Assembly: GCF_012849095.1 (NCBI RefSeq)
Contig: NZ_CP051680.1
Span: 1,736,001 to 1,800,000, forward strand
Direction: 5' to 3'
DNA: 64,000 bases
Source: Cohnella herbarum
GTDB taxonomy: Bacteria; Bacillota; Bacilli; Paenibacillales; Paenibacillaceae
The position numbers and the translations under genes are program-made. Below, in pieces: positions 1-8,179 of this stretch (its first letter is position 1; each line of letters starts with the position of its first letter). The notes beneath the pieces were generated by a model that saw only the letters and a list, made by a program, of their open reading frames with translations, was not told where the DNA came from and made no database searches.

Positions 1-351
1 AAGAACTTGTTTGTCTAAAGTCGTAATCGGAAAAGCAACTATGTTCAATACCGTTAAGGGCTTGCCGCCCATCGCGTAAATATCGCTGATCGCGTTAGCC
101 GCGGCGATTCGTCCGAAATCGTAAGGATCGTCTACGATCGGCGTAAAGAAATCGACGGTTTGTACCAATGCCATTTCATCGTTCAAACGATAAACGCCTG
201 CGTCATCGCTAGTGTCTAGACCGACCAGTAGATTCGGGTTAGGCTCGGACTTAGGAAGGCTTTGAATCACCTGTTGCAGATCCCCGGGGCCGATTTTGCA
301 TCCGCAGCCGCCCTTACTGGAAAGCGAAGTCAATTTAACTGTATCTTGCAT
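1..351 (-). CDS. selD: Selenide, water dikinase (5' part, cut by window edge)
   Basis: Only the first 117 codons are present; the gene runs off the left edge. SelD makes selenophosphate from selenide and ATP for selenocysteine and selenouridine synthesis. The N-terminus carries the catalytic loop [12 protein letters not shown] (residues about 14-25), with Cys where some species have Sec, followed by [14 protein letters not shown] and the metal/ATP-binding stretch [20 protein letters not shown] and [11 protein letters not shown], all typical of the AIRS/PurM-like fold. The start ATG at 351 gives the normal family N-terminus. A terminator-like hairpin at 432-476 separates it from ctaB. Identity is seen directly in the sequence and is not in doubt; completeness cannot be judged. 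Confidence 0.96.
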   Translation of the reverse strand, partial: MQDTVKLTSLSSKGGCGCKIGPGDLQQVIQSLPKSEPNPNLLVGLDTSDDAGVYRLNDEMALVQTVDFFTPIVDDPYDFGRIAAANAISDIYAMGGKPLTVLNIVAFPITTLDKQVL

Positions 352-431
352 GAATCATTCACTGTCCTTTCCTGTTGTTTCCTACCTTAAATCGTACACT
401 AACTGCTCCGATGAACGCAATTCAAACAAGC

Positions 432-476
432 AAAAACGGATTCCGCCGTCCTTAGGAATGGCGGAAAACCGTTTTT
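432..476. terminator. Bidirectional terminator-like hairpin
   Basis: Arms AAAAACGG and CCGTTTTT enclose a second stem CCGCC/GGCGG. It lies upstream of selD and downstream of ctaB and could stop transcription from either side. Confidence 0.6.
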
Positions 477-525
477 GTCGGAGACGATTCATATAAGTAG
501 AGCAAATTAACTACTTACTGAATCG

Positions 526-567
526 TAAAAAAATCCCGCTCTACGCCTTCGAGGCGAAACGCGGGAT
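526..567 (-). terminator. Terminator of ctaB
   Basis: Read on the minus strand, ATCCCGC pairs with GCGGGAT around an inner TCGCCT/AAGGCG stem, and seven T follow. It begins about 10 nt after the ctaB stop codon. Confidence 0.85.
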
Positions 568-576
568 GAAGTTCGA

Positions 577-1497
577 TTAGAACAATGGCATGAGCAGCGA
601 GTAGCCGATAACGAACAGCAAAACGACCGTAATGTGATTCAACGAGAAAATGAACATCGATCTCGCCCAGCCGCTCTCTTGCATGCGGCGATATCCGACG
701 AAGCTCAGAATCAGCCATGCCGCGCTGAGCAACGCGTTCGTTATGGCGATATAAGGGTTAAACGACCAGAACAAGAAGCTGGAGGCGATAAGCGCCACGA
801 GATACGCGTTCATCTGAAGGTATGTTCTCCGAATGCCTTTGGCGACAGGCAACATCGGAATGTTAGCCGCGCGATATTCCTCCATACGACGAATCGCGAT
901 CGCGTAGAAATGCGGCATTTGCCAGATCACCATCAACAAGAATAGAGCGGCGATACCGGGATGCATCATATCGGACGAGATTGCGGCCCACCCGATAAGA
1001 GGCGGTGTCGCTCCCGATAAGCTCCCAACTTCCGTATTATAGACCGTTCTGCGTTTCGTCCACATCGTGTAAGGGACGACATAGAGGAACAGGCCGAGGA
1101 ATCCGAACAACGCGGCAAGCGGCGAAGCCATGTACAGGACGAACAATCCGACGATCGCCATCCCGATCCCGATGACCAATCCGGTAGTCATGCTCACACG
1201 ACCGGTTACGGTAGGTCGCCTCTTCGTTCGTTCCATGATGACATCGATATCCCGATCGTACAAATTATTGAACGCTCCCGCGGAACCGATCACCAAAGAG
1301 GAACCGATGAACGCGAGCGCGATGCTTCCGATTTTATCGAAGAACGGGATTTCATTGACGAACAATGCCATGCTAAGCCCCGCGAACATCGCAATGAGAT
1401 TAGACTTAATGATACCTATTTTTATCGTATCGAATAATACTTTCGAGAATGAGTTCGTTGACAAGTCGAAACTCAATTGACCGGTTTGCGTACGCAT
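577..1497 (-). CDS. ctaB: Protoheme IX farnesyltransferase (heme O synthase)
   Basis: Membrane UbiA-type prenyltransferase that adds farnesyl to heme B to give heme O for heme-copper oxidases. The 306-residue protein has about nine hydrophobic segments, the prenyl-diphosphate binding motif NNLYDRDIDVIMERTKRRP near residue 100, and the second acidic-aromatic loop around YTMWTKRRTVYNTEVGS. Length fits the family (about 300). GGGAGGA lies 11 nt before the ATG. The gene stands alone, with a terminator just behind it; no other cytochrome oxidase genes are in the window, although a copper-delivery cluster occurs at 35.5-41 kb. Confident from motifs. Confidence 0.95.
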   Translation of the reverse strand: MRTQTGQLSFDLSTNSFSKVLFDTIKIGIIKSNLIAMFAGLSMALFVNEIPFFDKIGSIALAFIGSSLVIGSAGAFNNLYDRDIDVIMERTKRRPTVTGRVSMTTGLVIGIGMAIVGLFVLYMASPLAALFGFLGLFLYVVPYTMWTKRRTVYNTEVGSLSGATPPLIGWAAISSDMMHPGIAALFLLMVIWQMPHFYAIAIRRMEEYRAANIPMLPVAKGIRRTYLQMNAYLVALIASSFLFWSFNPYIAITNALLSAAWLILSFVGYRRMQESGWARSMFIFSLNHITVVLLFVIGYSLLMPLF

Positions 1498-1706
1498 GAC
1501 ACAAACACTCCTCCCTGTTCCTTCTCACCTCCACATGCTAACATAAATTTTCATCCGCGTACTCGTTAGTTGCAGAGCCATCATCATTCTGTCATAAACC
1601 TGTGGCACTTTCGTTAACAATGTGTCGAATCCGTGAACGGAAGGCGTTTTTGATCTGGTAAGACTCGCCGATGATCATGTGATTTTTCGTTCTTTCAAAA
1701 TAATAC

Positions 1707-1735
1707 TTGCTTCTTCACGTGAACTGCTGTAAAGT
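1707..1735 (+). promoter_or_regulatory. Candidate promoter of the initiator tRNA
   Basis: TTGCTT and TAAAGT are separated by 17 nt and lie about 45 nt before the tRNA. The match to the sigma-A consensus is moderate. Confidence 0.45.
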
Positions 1736-1780
1736 ATGAATTCTGGTCGATGAAATAAATATGATGCTCGTTTTTACTTT

Positions 1781-1860
<80 letters not shown>

Positions 1861-1890
1861 CGCATTCGAATTTACACTCTATATACAGAT

Positions 1891-1929
1891 ACCTTTAAAC
1901 CGGAAACAACGGTAGGAAGGTGTTTTTTT
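1891..1929 (+). terminator. tRNA terminator
   Basis: ACCTT..CCG pairs with CGG..AAGGT and is followed by TGTTTTTTT, 34 nt after the tRNA. Confidence 0.75.
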
Positions 1930-1939
1930 ATGTAACGAA

Positions 1940-1966
1940 GAAGTCCGCGATTCAGTCGCGGACTTC
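1940..1966 (-). terminator. Hairpin after the FMN reductase gene
   Basis: Perfect 11-bp stem GAAGTCCGCGA/TCGCGGACTTC directly after the minus-strand stop at 1976. The T-run on that strand is poor, so termination is likely but not certain. Confidence 0.55.
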
Positions 1967-1975
1967 TCTGCTTCA

Positions 1976-2515
1976 TTACCGCAAAGTCTTCAATGCTCCG
2001 CTCCAGGCCAACACTTGATCGAGCATCCCGTTCACGTTCGTCAAATGCAGATCGGCCGGCTTAAATACCGTTCCGTTCTCGAAATCGGTAAATAACGATA
2101 AAGCCGGATGTACTCGAACGTCCGCTACGGACAACTCCGCCAGTATCCCTCTCAGATGTTCCGTTGCCCGAGCTCCGCCTACCGAACCGTAGCTAACGAT
2201 TCCAGCCGCTTTGTTGTTCCACGCTTCGCGAGCATAATCCAAAGCATTCTTCAATGCGCCGGATATGCTGTGGTTATACTCCTGCACGATAAATACAAAG
2301 CCGTCCAAGCTAGCCAACTTGACGTTCCACGCCGTCGCTTGTTCGGTAGCATCCGCTTCGCCAAGCAGAGGCAGCTTGTAATCCGCGATATCCACGATCT
2401 CGTAATTCGCGTCTCCGCGTTTGTCGGCAATGCCTTTAACCCATTCGCCTACTTGCGGACTTACGCGCCCTTGACGGGTACTCCCCAATATAATTCCGAT
2501 ATTCAAATTCGACAC
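1976..2515 (-). CDS. NADPH-dependent FMN reductase family protein
   Basis: Flavodoxin-fold reductase of about 179 residues that passes electrons from NAD(P)H to FMN or to quinones and azo compounds. The flavin phosphate loop GIILGSTRQGRVSPQVGEWV opens the protein, and the central loop QEYNHSISGALKNALDYA with VSYGSVGGARA matches the YieF/ChrR-like family. I place the start at GTG 2515, 9 nt after AAGGAGG; an ATG 29 codons upstream has no ribosome site and adds a non-homologous tail. It is the last gene of an Rrf2-controlled operon, which suggests a role in redox stress. The exact substrate is unknown. Confidence 0.85.
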   Translation of the reverse strand: MSNLNIGIILGSTRQGRVSPQVGEWVKGIADKRGDANYEIVDIADYKLPLLGEADATEQATAWNVKLASLDGFVFIVQEYNHSISGALKNALDYAREAWNNKAAGIVSYGSVGGARATEHLRGILAELSVADVRVHPALSLFTDFENGTVFKPADLHLTNVNGMLDQVLAWSGALKTLR

Positions 2516-2607
2516 GCTTTGGCCTCCTTGAGAATTCTTTGTGTGAACTACACGAAGCAAGCAATAAAATACTTGCTTAGAATTCCCTGAGCCTTCGTTC
2601 ATATTCG

Positions 2608-3528
2608 TTACTTAACGCTTTCCCATGCTTCCGTAAGCAGCTCGCTATTAATTCCCACCGCGGCCAACGATCCCATCGCAGCGGCCGTAATCGCTTGGTA
2701 GAGCTCCGTTGCCGCATCTCCGGCGCTGTATACGCCCGGTACGTTCGTTTTGCCTAATGCATCTACGATTATCGAGCCTGCCTCCGATACTCTGCAACCA
2801 AGGTCTTGAGGCAATTCCGATCCGGCAACCAGTTTAGTCGCAAAGAAAATTCCCGTGCAAGGAACGTTTGTTCCATCCTCCAGAACGATATGTTGCACTT
2901 TACCGTCGATGGAATCGATACGAAGAATTGGCGAGTCGAAAACGGGGATGTGATGCCGCTTAAGCTCCTCGCGCTGTTCTTCCGTCATGTCGTCGGGTCC
3001 GTTCGTGCAAATGACCTTATGATCGGACCAACCGGACACCACTTTGGCAAAATGCACCGCGCCTGCCCCTTTCGCAATCAAAACGAGCGGCTGATCTCGC
3101 AGCTCCCAACCATCGCAATATGGGCACACAAAAGCGCTTTTTCCATATACTTCCGCTAATCCTTCGATATCGAACGGAAGATCTTTCTTGCCCATTGCGA
3201 ACAAAACCTTTTTACTCCGGTAGGTCGCTCCTTGCTCGGTCGTCATAAGAAAATCCCCGTCGGATCCCTCGATCGTGACTGCTATATCCGACACGAAACG
3301 CACGGAAGGATAAGCGCTTATTTGTTCTCTCGCGATACGCCTGAATTCGCTTGGAGAAACTCCGTCTCTCGTTAGAAACCCGTGCGTCTCGCGAGTAACC
3401 CGATTCCGCGGGCGTTCTTCGTCGATGACGATGACGGTTTTTCTTGCTCTCCCCAGAACAAGTGCCGCATTCATTCCTGCCGGTCCTCCGCCGATGATCG
3501 CTACGTCTATCCGTTGTTGTTCATTCAT
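2608..3528 (-). CDS. Thioredoxin reductase-like FAD oxidoreductase
   Basis: Low-molecular-weight flavoprotein reductase of 306 residues. The FAD-binding Rossmann motif GGGPAGMNAALVLGRARK is at residues 12-30, the redox pair in FVCPYCDGWELRD (CPYC rather than the CATC of TrxB) at about 137-149, and the C-terminal FAD motif YSAGDAA near 266. The NADPH-binding GxGxxA/G motif in the middle is weak (VLIAKGAGAVHFAK), so the electron donor is uncertain. AGGAGG precedes the ATG. The gene lies between the Rrf2 regulator and an FMN reductase on the same strand. Bacillithiol or thioredoxin-type disulfide reduction is plausible but inferred. Confidence 0.82.
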   Translation of the reverse strand: MNEQQRIDVAIIGGGPAGMNAALVLGRARKTVIVIDEERPRNRVTRETHGFLTRDGVSPSEFRRIAREQISAYPSVRFVSDIAVTIEGSDGDFLMTTEQGATYRSKKVLFAMGKKDLPFDIEGLAEVYGKSAFVCPYCDGWELRDQPLVLIAKGAGAVHFAKVVSGWSDHKVICTNGPDDMTEEQREELKRHHIPVFDSPILRIDSIDGKVQHIVLEDGTNVPCTGIFFATKLVAGSELPQDLGCRVSEAGSIIVDALGKTNVPGVYSAGDAATELYQAITAAAMGSLAAVGINSELLTEAWESVK

Positions 3529-3583
3529 TTATTATCATCCTCCTGGATCTTTAATGTCCACAATAGAATACAAGAAGCAACCC

Positions 3584-4018
3584 TTACTTCTTGCTAAGCT
3601 CAGAGTCGTTATCTATGGAAGCCGAATCCAACACCGACTGGATCGTATGATGCTCAAGATATTCGTACATCTGCCGTTCTGCGCCGTTCATTACTTTCTT
3701 CACCAAACATTCCTTGTTGCCTGGATGTCCGTTCAGATTCACGCACTCGAACAACTGTTGCCTGCCCTCGACGACTTGAACGACTTCTTGAAACGTAATC
3801 CGATCAGCGTCTCTTGCCAACTCGTAACCGCCGCTCGCTCCCGTAACCGCTCGTAAAATGCCATCCTGCCTAAGCTTAGACATGATCTTGGATAAGTAGC
3901 TTTCGGAGACCCCCAACAACCCGGATAGTTCCTTAATGCCGACGTTATGGCCGCGCTGCGCTCTCGCCAGATGAATAAGAGCGTGCAACGCGTAACCCGT
4001 GCTTTTGGAAAATTGCAT
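3584..4018 (-). CDS. Rrf2-family transcriptional regulator
   Basis: A 144-residue winged-helix regulator. The opening MQFSKSTGYALHALIHLA and the HTH segment IKELSGLLGVSESYLSKIMSKL are typical of IscR/NsrR/CymR relatives. Only two cysteines, in FECVN and KECLV, lie in the region where IscR and NsrR carry three cluster ligands, so an Fe-S cluster would need another ligand and a thiol switch is possible. The start at 4018 follows AAGGGGGG; a longer reading upstream would run through the promoter. It heads the operon with two flavoproteins, and a perfect palindrome covers its -10, so autoregulation is likely. Confidence 0.88.
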   Translation of the reverse strand: MQFSKSTGYALHALIHLARAQRGHNVGIKELSGLLGVSESYLSKIMSKLRQDGILRAVTGASGGYELARDADRITFQEVVQVVEGRQQLFECVNLNGHPGNKECLVKKVMNGAERQMYEYLEHHTIQSVLDSASIDNDSELSKK

Positions 4019-4059
4019 GCCTATCCCCCCTTGAATCGTCGAGCTATATAGACTCGATT

Positions 4060-4093
4060 TGTCTATTATAGACACAAAATATCTATAATGCAA
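4060..4093 (-). promoter_or_regulatory. Promoter and operator of the Rrf2 redox operon
   Basis: On the minus strand TTGCAT (4088-4093) and TATAAT (4065-4070) are spaced by exactly 17 nt. The perfect palindrome TGTCTATTATAGACA (4060-4074) covers the -10 box, as expected of a repressor site. Confidence 0.8.
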
Positions 4094-4224
4094 CCATGAA
4101 AATGATCCCTCTTGAGCGTGTTGTCGCTTAGCCTTCGCCATCATCTAGTTAAACATACAAGCATCTCCGCATTTTCGGAATACGTTGTAACATAAGAAGC
4201 CGAATTGAAAGGAGTCGTCCTGCC

Positions 4225-4692
4225 ATGACGAATAAACGGAAATCGACAAGAGAATTAGCCGTCAGGATGATCGGTGTTCCCGTTTGCATCGAGCTTAAGG
4301 ACGGAAGTTGTTACTACGGACGAATCGAGGGTATCGATAAAGACCAATTAATTTTTTCCGGAAAAAGAAGACATGGCGCAATTCGTCGTCGTCCGTCCTC
4401 CAAACGGGGTAAAAACGTGAAAGTGTCCGGATTATTACCCATGTTCCAAACGTTGATGGGCGCCGGTGCCGGGTTAGGTGGTGGCGGTGGTGGCGGTAAT
4501 GCCGGGTTAGGCGCGGGTGGCGGGTTAGCTGCCGCCGAAGCTCAAGGCGGCGGTGGCGGTGGCGGTTTCTTCGGAGGTTTCGGAGGCTTTACCGAGTTTA
4601 TGGGATTCTTTAACAAAGCGATGCCGATGGTGAAAATGGGAATGGGAATGGTCAAGACGATTATGCCGTTGCTCAAAGGGTTCGGCGGGTAA
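4225..4692 (+). CDS. LSm-like N-terminus with glycine-rich tail, function unknown
   Basis: A 155-residue protein preceded by GAAAGGAG. Residues about 10-45 (VRMIGVPVCIELKDGSCYYG, then RIEGIDKDQLIFSG) resemble the first strands of an Sm/LSm beta barrel, as in Hfq-like or YlmC-like small folds. A basic segment GKRRHGAIRRRPSSKRGK follows, then a glycine-rich stretch (about 85-125) with runs of six to seven G, and a methionine-rich hydrophobic C-terminus. Such proteins are seen in Paenibacillaceae, but I know of no assigned function. RNA or surface binding by the N-terminal part is only a guess. Its own terminator follows at 4757. Confidence 0.6.
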   Translation: MTNKRKSTRELAVRMIGVPVCIELKDGSCYYGRIEGIDKDQLIFSGKRRHGAIRRRPSSKRGKNVKVSGLLPMFQTLMGAGAGLGGGGGGGNAGLGAGGGLAAAEAQGGGGGGGFFGGFGGFTEFMGFFNKAMPMVKMGMGMVKTIMPLLKGFGG

Positions 4693-4756
4693 AGGAAGTC
4701 GAATGGGTGCCCTGAATCAAAATGCTCGGGGAACCCACTAACGAAGTTCAATCATG

Positions 4757-4790
4757 AAAAGGACAACCAGAGTAGCCTGGTTGTCCTTTT
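4757..4790. terminator. Bidirectional terminator
   Basis: AAAAGGACAACCAG pairs with CTGGTTGTCCTTTT; it serves the convergent Gly-rich gene and ArsR gene. Confidence 0.88.
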
Positions 4791-4834
4791 CTCGCGGAAA
4801 ATTAGCGAAAAAACTGCTCATTCGTTCATACGAT

Positions 4835-5209
4835 CTACTCATGCTTCAAGTGCTGCAGCGTAAGGACGAATAATTGTTCGATATGCAAATCATCCAAGGA
4901 GTAATAAACGGTTTTACCCGACTTGCGTCGCTTCACGATTCTAAGATTCCTTAAATAACGAAGCTGATGCGATATCGCCGACTGTCCCATGCCTAGCAAC
5001 ACCGACAAATCGTGCACGCATAATTCGTTTATCAACAAGGCTCCGATCAATTTCACGCGCGTAGGATCGCTGAGCGCCTTGAATAGTTCGGCCAGATCGT
5101 TCGCGGAAGTATCGTCGACCATCTTTTGTTTGATCTCGGTCAAATCCGTATCCGTTCCTACGCAAGTGGTATCGCACGTTTCTACCGTTTGCTTTTCCAG
5201 ATTCAACAT
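4835..5209 (-). CDS. CadC/SmtB-like ArsR-family metal sensor
   Basis: Winged-helix repressor of about 124 residues. The N-terminal ETCDTTCVG pair of cysteines and the helix motif ELCVHDLSVLLGMGQSAISH match the CadC alpha3N metal site, but the usual CVCDL is CVHDL here, so one thiolate is replaced by His. The C-terminal YYSLDDLHIEQL resembles the alpha5 zinc site of SmtB/CzrA. The start at ATG 5209 keeps the CxxxC; its ribosome site (AAAGG) is very close, so the start is less sure. It is divergent from the Zn/Cd ATPase, which it most likely represses until Zn, Cd or Pb binds. Confidence 0.85.
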   Translation of the reverse strand: MLNLEKQTVETCDTTCVGTDTDLTEIKQKMVDDTSANDLAELFKALSDPTRVKLIGALLINELCVHDLSVLLGMGQSAISHQLRYLRNLRIVKRRKSGKTVYYSLDDLHIEQLFVLTLQHLKHE

Positions 5210-5236
5210 CACCTTTGCGTTAAACTCTTGGGTACC

Positions 5237-5342
5237 ATTATAACAAGTCCTTTGTTTTTCGGAAAGGTTACGATCAATCGACAAAGTGCGGATTCCATTG
5301 ACATCATCGCAAATTCGGAATAACATATGAGCATCTATTCAT
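5237..5342. promoter_or_regulatory. Divergent promoters and operator of the ArsR/cadA pair
   Basis: On the plus strand TTGACA (5298-5303) and TAACAT (5321-5326) are 17 nt apart and serve cadA. A partly symmetric ATGAGCATCTATTCAT at 5327-5342 sits at the expected start of transcription and is a candidate ArsR-family operator. On the minus strand TATAAT (5237-5242) serves the repressor; its -35 is weak. Confidence 0.65.
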
Positions 5343-5368
5343 TTAACTTGCGGAGGTTGGTCCTTCTT

Positions 5369-7519
5369 ATGATTGAATATCGGGTTAAAGGCCTTTCTTG
5401 CGGCAATTGCGCCCAGGTGCTGGAACATGAAATTCGCCAATTGGAACACGGTGAAACCGCGACTCTTAGTTATAATAGCGGCAAGTTACGTTTAGACGAA
5501 CGCGTGCCCCTAGATCAAGTAAATAAGATTCTGAACGGCGACCGCGCTTATATCGAGAAACAAGCTGCGGCTTCCTCTAACGCTCACGGTTATTCGGGAC
5601 ATGAACATTCCCATGAGCACGGACATAAACATAATCATGAGCACGAGCATAATCACAGCCAGGGCAATAAGAAAATGATCGGCATCCTGGCAGCTTCGAC
5701 CGTTATTTACTTAGGCGCGATATTCATGGACGATCAAACGGCCGATATAGCGGTTATTTTGTTGTATTTGACCGCAACCGCGCTTAGCGGATATACAACG
5801 TTCGTGAAGGGCTTAAAAAATCTGTTCCGCCTTAAATTCACGATAGACACTCTGATGACGGTTGCTCTGGTCGGCGCGATTTCGTTGGGAGAATGGAAAG
5901 AAGCGACCCTTGTCGCCATTTTGTTCGGCCTTAACGAACTGCTAGAGGGTTTGGGGATGGAAAAAGCGCGGCGATCCATGGAAACGCTCCTAAAAGTCGC
6001 TCCCAAAGAAGCAACCAAACTCGGGAACGCCGGCGAGGAAACCGTTGTACCGATTGCAACGCTCCGAATCGGCGACAGAGTTTTAGTCAAACCCGGGGAA
6101 AAGATCCCCTCCGACGGCACGGTCCTATCCGGGAAGAGCTCCGTTAACGAGTCGGCGATTACGGGCGAAGCTCTCCCGGTTGAGAAAGCGGAAAACGAAT
6201 CGGTCTTCGGCGGCAGCATAAACAACGAAGGCGTTCTGCAAATTCGTATCGACAAAGCGTATGCCGATTCATCGTTGGCCAAAATTCTTCATCTCGTGGA
6301 AGAAGCCCAAGAAACAAAAACGCCTACCGAGCTGTTCATTAATAAATTCGCCAAATATTACACTCCTCTCATTATGATCGTCGCCGCTCTCGTCATCGTC
6401 ATCCCTCCTCTGTTTCTCGGCGGCGAATGGACGAAATGGTTGTATCAAGGCTTAGCCGTACTTATCGTAGGTTGTCCTTGCGCGTTGATCTTATCGTCTC
6501 CGATTGCTATCGTGGCCGGCATTACCCGGAATGCGCGCAACGGTATTCTGATCAAAGGCGGCGTGTTCCTGGAACAGTTAGGTAAACTGGATACGTTGGC
6601 TTTCGATAAAACCGGCACCCTGACGAAGGGCGAACCCCATGTCGAGCAAACCATCGTATACGATGAATCCCGGTTTCTAGCCGTTGCCGGCGCGATCGAG
6701 AAATCGTCCAATCATCCGCTTGCCAAAGCCATTATGAAGGAAGTTCATCGCAAGGGTATTGAGCCTAAGGATGCCGAAGCGATCGAGGCCGTGTCGGGGA
6801 GAGGCATTGTCGCGACCTACGAAGGTAAATCCTATTGGCTCGGGAACGAAAGAAGCATGGAACACATAACGATGCCTAATGATGTTCATGACGCGATCGA
6901 GCAATTCAAGGAAAGCGGTCTGACTCTCGTCCTTGTAGCCGACGAGAAGCAAGTAATCGGAATGTTCGGCATTTCCGATGAACTCCGCGAAGAGAGCCGT
7001 TCGGTCATCGCGGCGCTGCATCGGAGCGGCATTCGCCATACCGTCATGCTGACGGGCGACCACCAGAAGACCGCCGAGAAAGTAGCTAACGCAATCGGTA
7101 TTAAGGAGTATTACGGCAACTTGCTTCCTGAGGACAAGGTTGCCAAAGTAAAGCAGCTCGCAACCCGGGGCACGGTCGGCATGATCGGGGACGGAATAAA
7201 CGATGCTCCCGCCCTTGCCTCCGCGCAGCTCGGAATCGCGATGGGCAAAGGAACGGATAGCGCGATCGAAACGGCCGACATCGTATTCATGCAGGACCAT
7301 CTCGGAAAGCTGCCCGCCGCGATCAAAGTAGCTCGACAAGTGAATCGCATCATTCGGTTCAATATTGGCGTCGCCATGGGCTTGAAGCTTCTGGCTCTGC
7401 TCCTTACCATCCCCGGTTGGTTAACTTTGTGGGTGGCCATCTTATCCGATATGGGAGCCACGATCTTCGTTACTTTGGTCAGTTTGACGATTCTCGTGCA
7501 AAGAAAAACGGATCAATAG
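5369..7519 (+). CDS. cadA: Zn/Cd-exporting P1B-type ATPase
   Basis: Membrane pump of 716 residues that expels Zn2+, Cd2+ or Pb2+ using ATP. In order: one HMA domain with GLSCGNCAQVLEHE (residues 7-20); a His-rich linker HEHSHEHGHKHNHEHEHNH near 80-100 that probably buffers metal; the TGEALP loop; the membrane metal site GCPCALILSS (CPC of the Zn/Cd class); the phosphorylation site DKTGTLTKG; and the hinge GDGINDAPALA. The ATG at 5369 lies 12 nt after GGAGG; a longer upstream frame only adds a non-homologous stretch. It is transcribed away from the CadC-like sensor, so induction by metal is expected. A strong terminator ends the transcript. Confidence 0.95.
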   Translation: MIEYRVKGLSCGNCAQVLEHEIRQLEHGETATLSYNSGKLRLDERVPLDQVNKILNGDRAYIEKQAAASSNAHGYSGHEHSHEHGHKHNHEHEHNHSQGNKKMIGILAASTVIYLGAIFMDDQTADIAVILLYLTATALSGYTTFVKGLKNLFRLKFTIDTLMTVALVGAISLGEWKEATLVAILFGLNELLEGLGMEKARRSMETLLKVAPKEATKLGNAGEETVVPIATLRIGDRVLVKPGEKIPSDGTVLSGKSSVNESAITGEALPVEKAENESVFGGSINNEGVLQIRIDKAYADSSLAKILHLVEEAQETKTPTELFINKFAKYYTPLIMIVAALVIVIPPLFLGGEWTKWLYQGLAVLIVGCPCALILSSPIAIVAGITRNARNGILIKGGVFLEQLGKLDTLAFDKTGTLTKGEPHVEQTIVYDESRFLAVAGAIEKSSNHPLAKAIMKEVHRKGIEPKDAEAIEAVSGRGIVATYEGKSYWLGNERSMEHITMPNDVHDAIEQFKESGLTLVLVADEKQVIGMFGISDELREESRSVIAALHRSGIRHTVMLTGDHQKTAEKVANAIGIKEYYGNLLPEDKVAKVKQLATRGTVGMIGDGINDAPALASAQLGIAMGKGTDSAIETADIVFMQDHLGKLPAAIKVARQVNRIIRFNIGVAMGLKLLALLLTIPGWLTLWVAILSDMGATIFVTLVSLTILVQRKTDQ

Positions 7520-7521
7520 AT

Positions 7522-7564
7522 AAAAATGGCGACAACGGGAAGTGATCCCCGTGTCGCCATTTTT
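7522..7564. terminator. Terminator after cadA, shared with the convergent GNAT gene
   Basis: AAAAATGGCGACA pairs with TGTCGCCATTTTT, with a G/C inner stem. Confidence 0.88.
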
Positions 7565-7599
7565 CCGTTATTCCCTGCCCTGCCACTGCGACTTTCCTC

Positions 7600-8160
7600 C
7601 TATCCATTTCCGTTGCGATAAGCTTTCTCGTGATACTGCGTAATCGCTTTGAACAACGATCGGCCGTCATCCTCTATGGCTGCGCTATCGTCGAAGCTAA
7701 GAAACATAGCCCGATACGTCTCGGGAACCCAAATGTAAGAATGAACGTAATCCGTTAAACGAAATCCGACTTTTTCCCAGAAAAGAACGCGTTCCGCGTT
7801 TTCCTTCGTCTCCTCGGCTTCGACCTCGATGACGATGCCCCGAGTGTCCGGCATAGAGGTCAAAGCCCAGTCCCGAATATTCTCGATGCATAAACGCCCT
7901 ACCCCTTGTCCGCGCCAAGTTCGCCGAACGGCGAGATAGTCGATCACGAGCATCCGGGCACGCAAATTTAATGCTGTCAGAGCCATCGCGACAATCTCGT
8001 CGCGTTCGCTCCAAGTATGCAACGTACATATGCGTCTGTCGAACATGCGACGAACGATCGCTCGATTTTTCCGGCCATGTTCGGGAAAAGCCTCATGATA
8101 CACTTGCTCCGCCTCGGCCCACATGGCTTCATTCCATTTATCCGTCGTTCGATGTTCCAT
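7600..8160 (-). CDS. GNAT-family N-acetyltransferase
   Basis: About 186 residues. The acetyl-CoA loop RRTWRGQGVGRLCIENI (motif A, residues about 88-104) and the following AERVLFWEKVGFRLTDYV (motif B) define the GNAT fold. No acceptor can be read from the sequence. I use ATG 8160, preceded at good spacing by AAAGGTGG; an upstream ATG would overlap the UbiB-like gene and add a cysteine-rich tail without homology. It lies 19 nt after the UbiB-like gene on the same strand and may be cotranscribed. Confidence 0.8.
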   Translation of the reverse strand: MEHRTTDKWNEAMWAEAEQVYHEAFPEHGRKNRAIVRRMFDRRICTLHTWSERDEIVAMALTALNLRARMLVIDYLAVRRTWRGQGVGRLCIENIRDWALTSMPDTRGIVIEVEAEETKENAERVLFWEKVGFRLTDYVHSYIWVPETYRAMFLSFDDSAAIEDDGRSLFKAITQYHEKAYRNGNG

Positions 8161-8179
8161 ACCGATATCCACCTTTTCA

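Noticed and set aside
293..320. Possible selenocysteine codon in selD
   Set aside because: The catalytic position is a TGC cysteine codon, so no SECIS or Sec insertion is needed.
4542..4751. Minus-strand frame rich in proline
   Set aside because: It is the antisense of the glycine-rich tail (GGN read as NCC) and has no other support.
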